NCBI GenBank assembly: GCA_002344895.1
Contig: DDUR01000014.1
Span: 1-15,604 of the forward strand
Length of the DNA: 15,604 nt
Source of the DNA: Ignavibacteria bacterium UBA2333
GTDB taxonomy: Bacteria > Bacteroidota > Ignavibacteria > Kapaibacteriales > Kapaibacteriaceae
Direction: 5' to 3'
Part shown: positions 15,592 through 15,604 of the stretch, piece after piece
Layout: every line of letters begins with the position of its first letter
How positions within the stretch are numbered: position 1 is the first letter of the stretch
Notes under the pieces: generated by a model
What the model saw: the letters and a program-made list of their open reading frames with translations, nothing else
Database searches by the model: none
Told to the model about the DNA's origin: nothing
Translations under genes and position numbers: made by a program

Positions 15592-15604
15592 AGATCGGAA
15601 GAGC
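15592..15604 (+). other. Illumina adapter stem at the contig end (technical)
   Basis: The last 13 bases, AGATCGGAAGAGC, are identical to the start of Illumina TruSeq read-through adapters. Read 1 and read 2 adapters share exactly these 13 bases before diverging, and the sequence stops at that point. This is adapter left in the assembly, not genomic DNA. Confidence 0.95.

Noticed and set aside
1..15604. Possible CRISPR, defence, toxin-antitoxin or mobile-element system
   Set aside because: I saw no spaced repeat array, nuclease, helicase, transposase or integrase; the genes are metabolic, cell-wall and envelope proteins.

Overview
The window looks like one end of a bacterial metagenome or draft-genome contig from the FCB group (Bacteroidetes/Chlorobi-like lineages). 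The evidence is two secreted proteins with type IX secretion (T9SS) type-A-like C-terminal sorting domains, a small 'cytochrome b'-like four-helix protein of a kind common in Bacteroidetes, mostly weak Shine-Dalgarno sites, and roughly 50% GC. The CTDs do not carry the classical Bacteroidia 'YPNP' motif (one has VRPQP instead). That suggests a deep lineage such as Kapabacteria or Ignavibacteria, but this is inference. The last 13 bases are identical to the stem shared by Illumina TruSeq adapters, so the right edge is a technical contig end and not a biological boundary.

Layout. (1) 1-197: leader with a T-run and a perfect 30-bp palindrome, no gene. (2) 198-4141, plus strand: a T9SS-targeted PQQ-type glucose/sorbosone dehydrogenase-like protein followed 11 bp later by an exported copper (topaquinone) amine oxidase with all key catalytic residues present. 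(3) 4116-11924, minus strand: a tight six-gene run in the order cytochrome-b-like membrane protein, T9SS beta-propeller-like surface protein, purC, rodA, pdxA, DUF2339 membrane protein. Two of the junctions are ATGA start/stop overlaps, so translation is probably coupled. This run converges on the amine oxidase, and the two 3' ends overlap by 26 bp. (4) 11925-11993: short divergent regulatory region with an imperfect dyad. (5) 11994-15542, plus strand: four exported or membrane proteins that I cannot assign firmly. They are a 363-aa envelope protein, a 371-aa protein with a signal-anchor-like segment, a 144-aa four-helix protein and a 201-aa secreted protein. A G-rich 10-bp tandem repeat covers the stop codon of the first of them.

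How the genes relate. The left pair are both exported oxidoreductases with quinone-type chemistry (PQQ in one, a self-generated topaquinone in the other) and probably oxidise sugars or aldehydes and primary amines outside the cytoplasm. The minus-strand run carries housekeeping functions (purine synthesis, elongasome peptidoglycan polymerisation, vitamin B6 synthesis) among envelope proteins. I see no CRISPR array, tRNA, rRNA, transposase, integrase, toxin-antitoxin or defence module. I found no clear new multi-gene system. The least explained parts are the 12-15.5 kb gene group and the palindromic elements.
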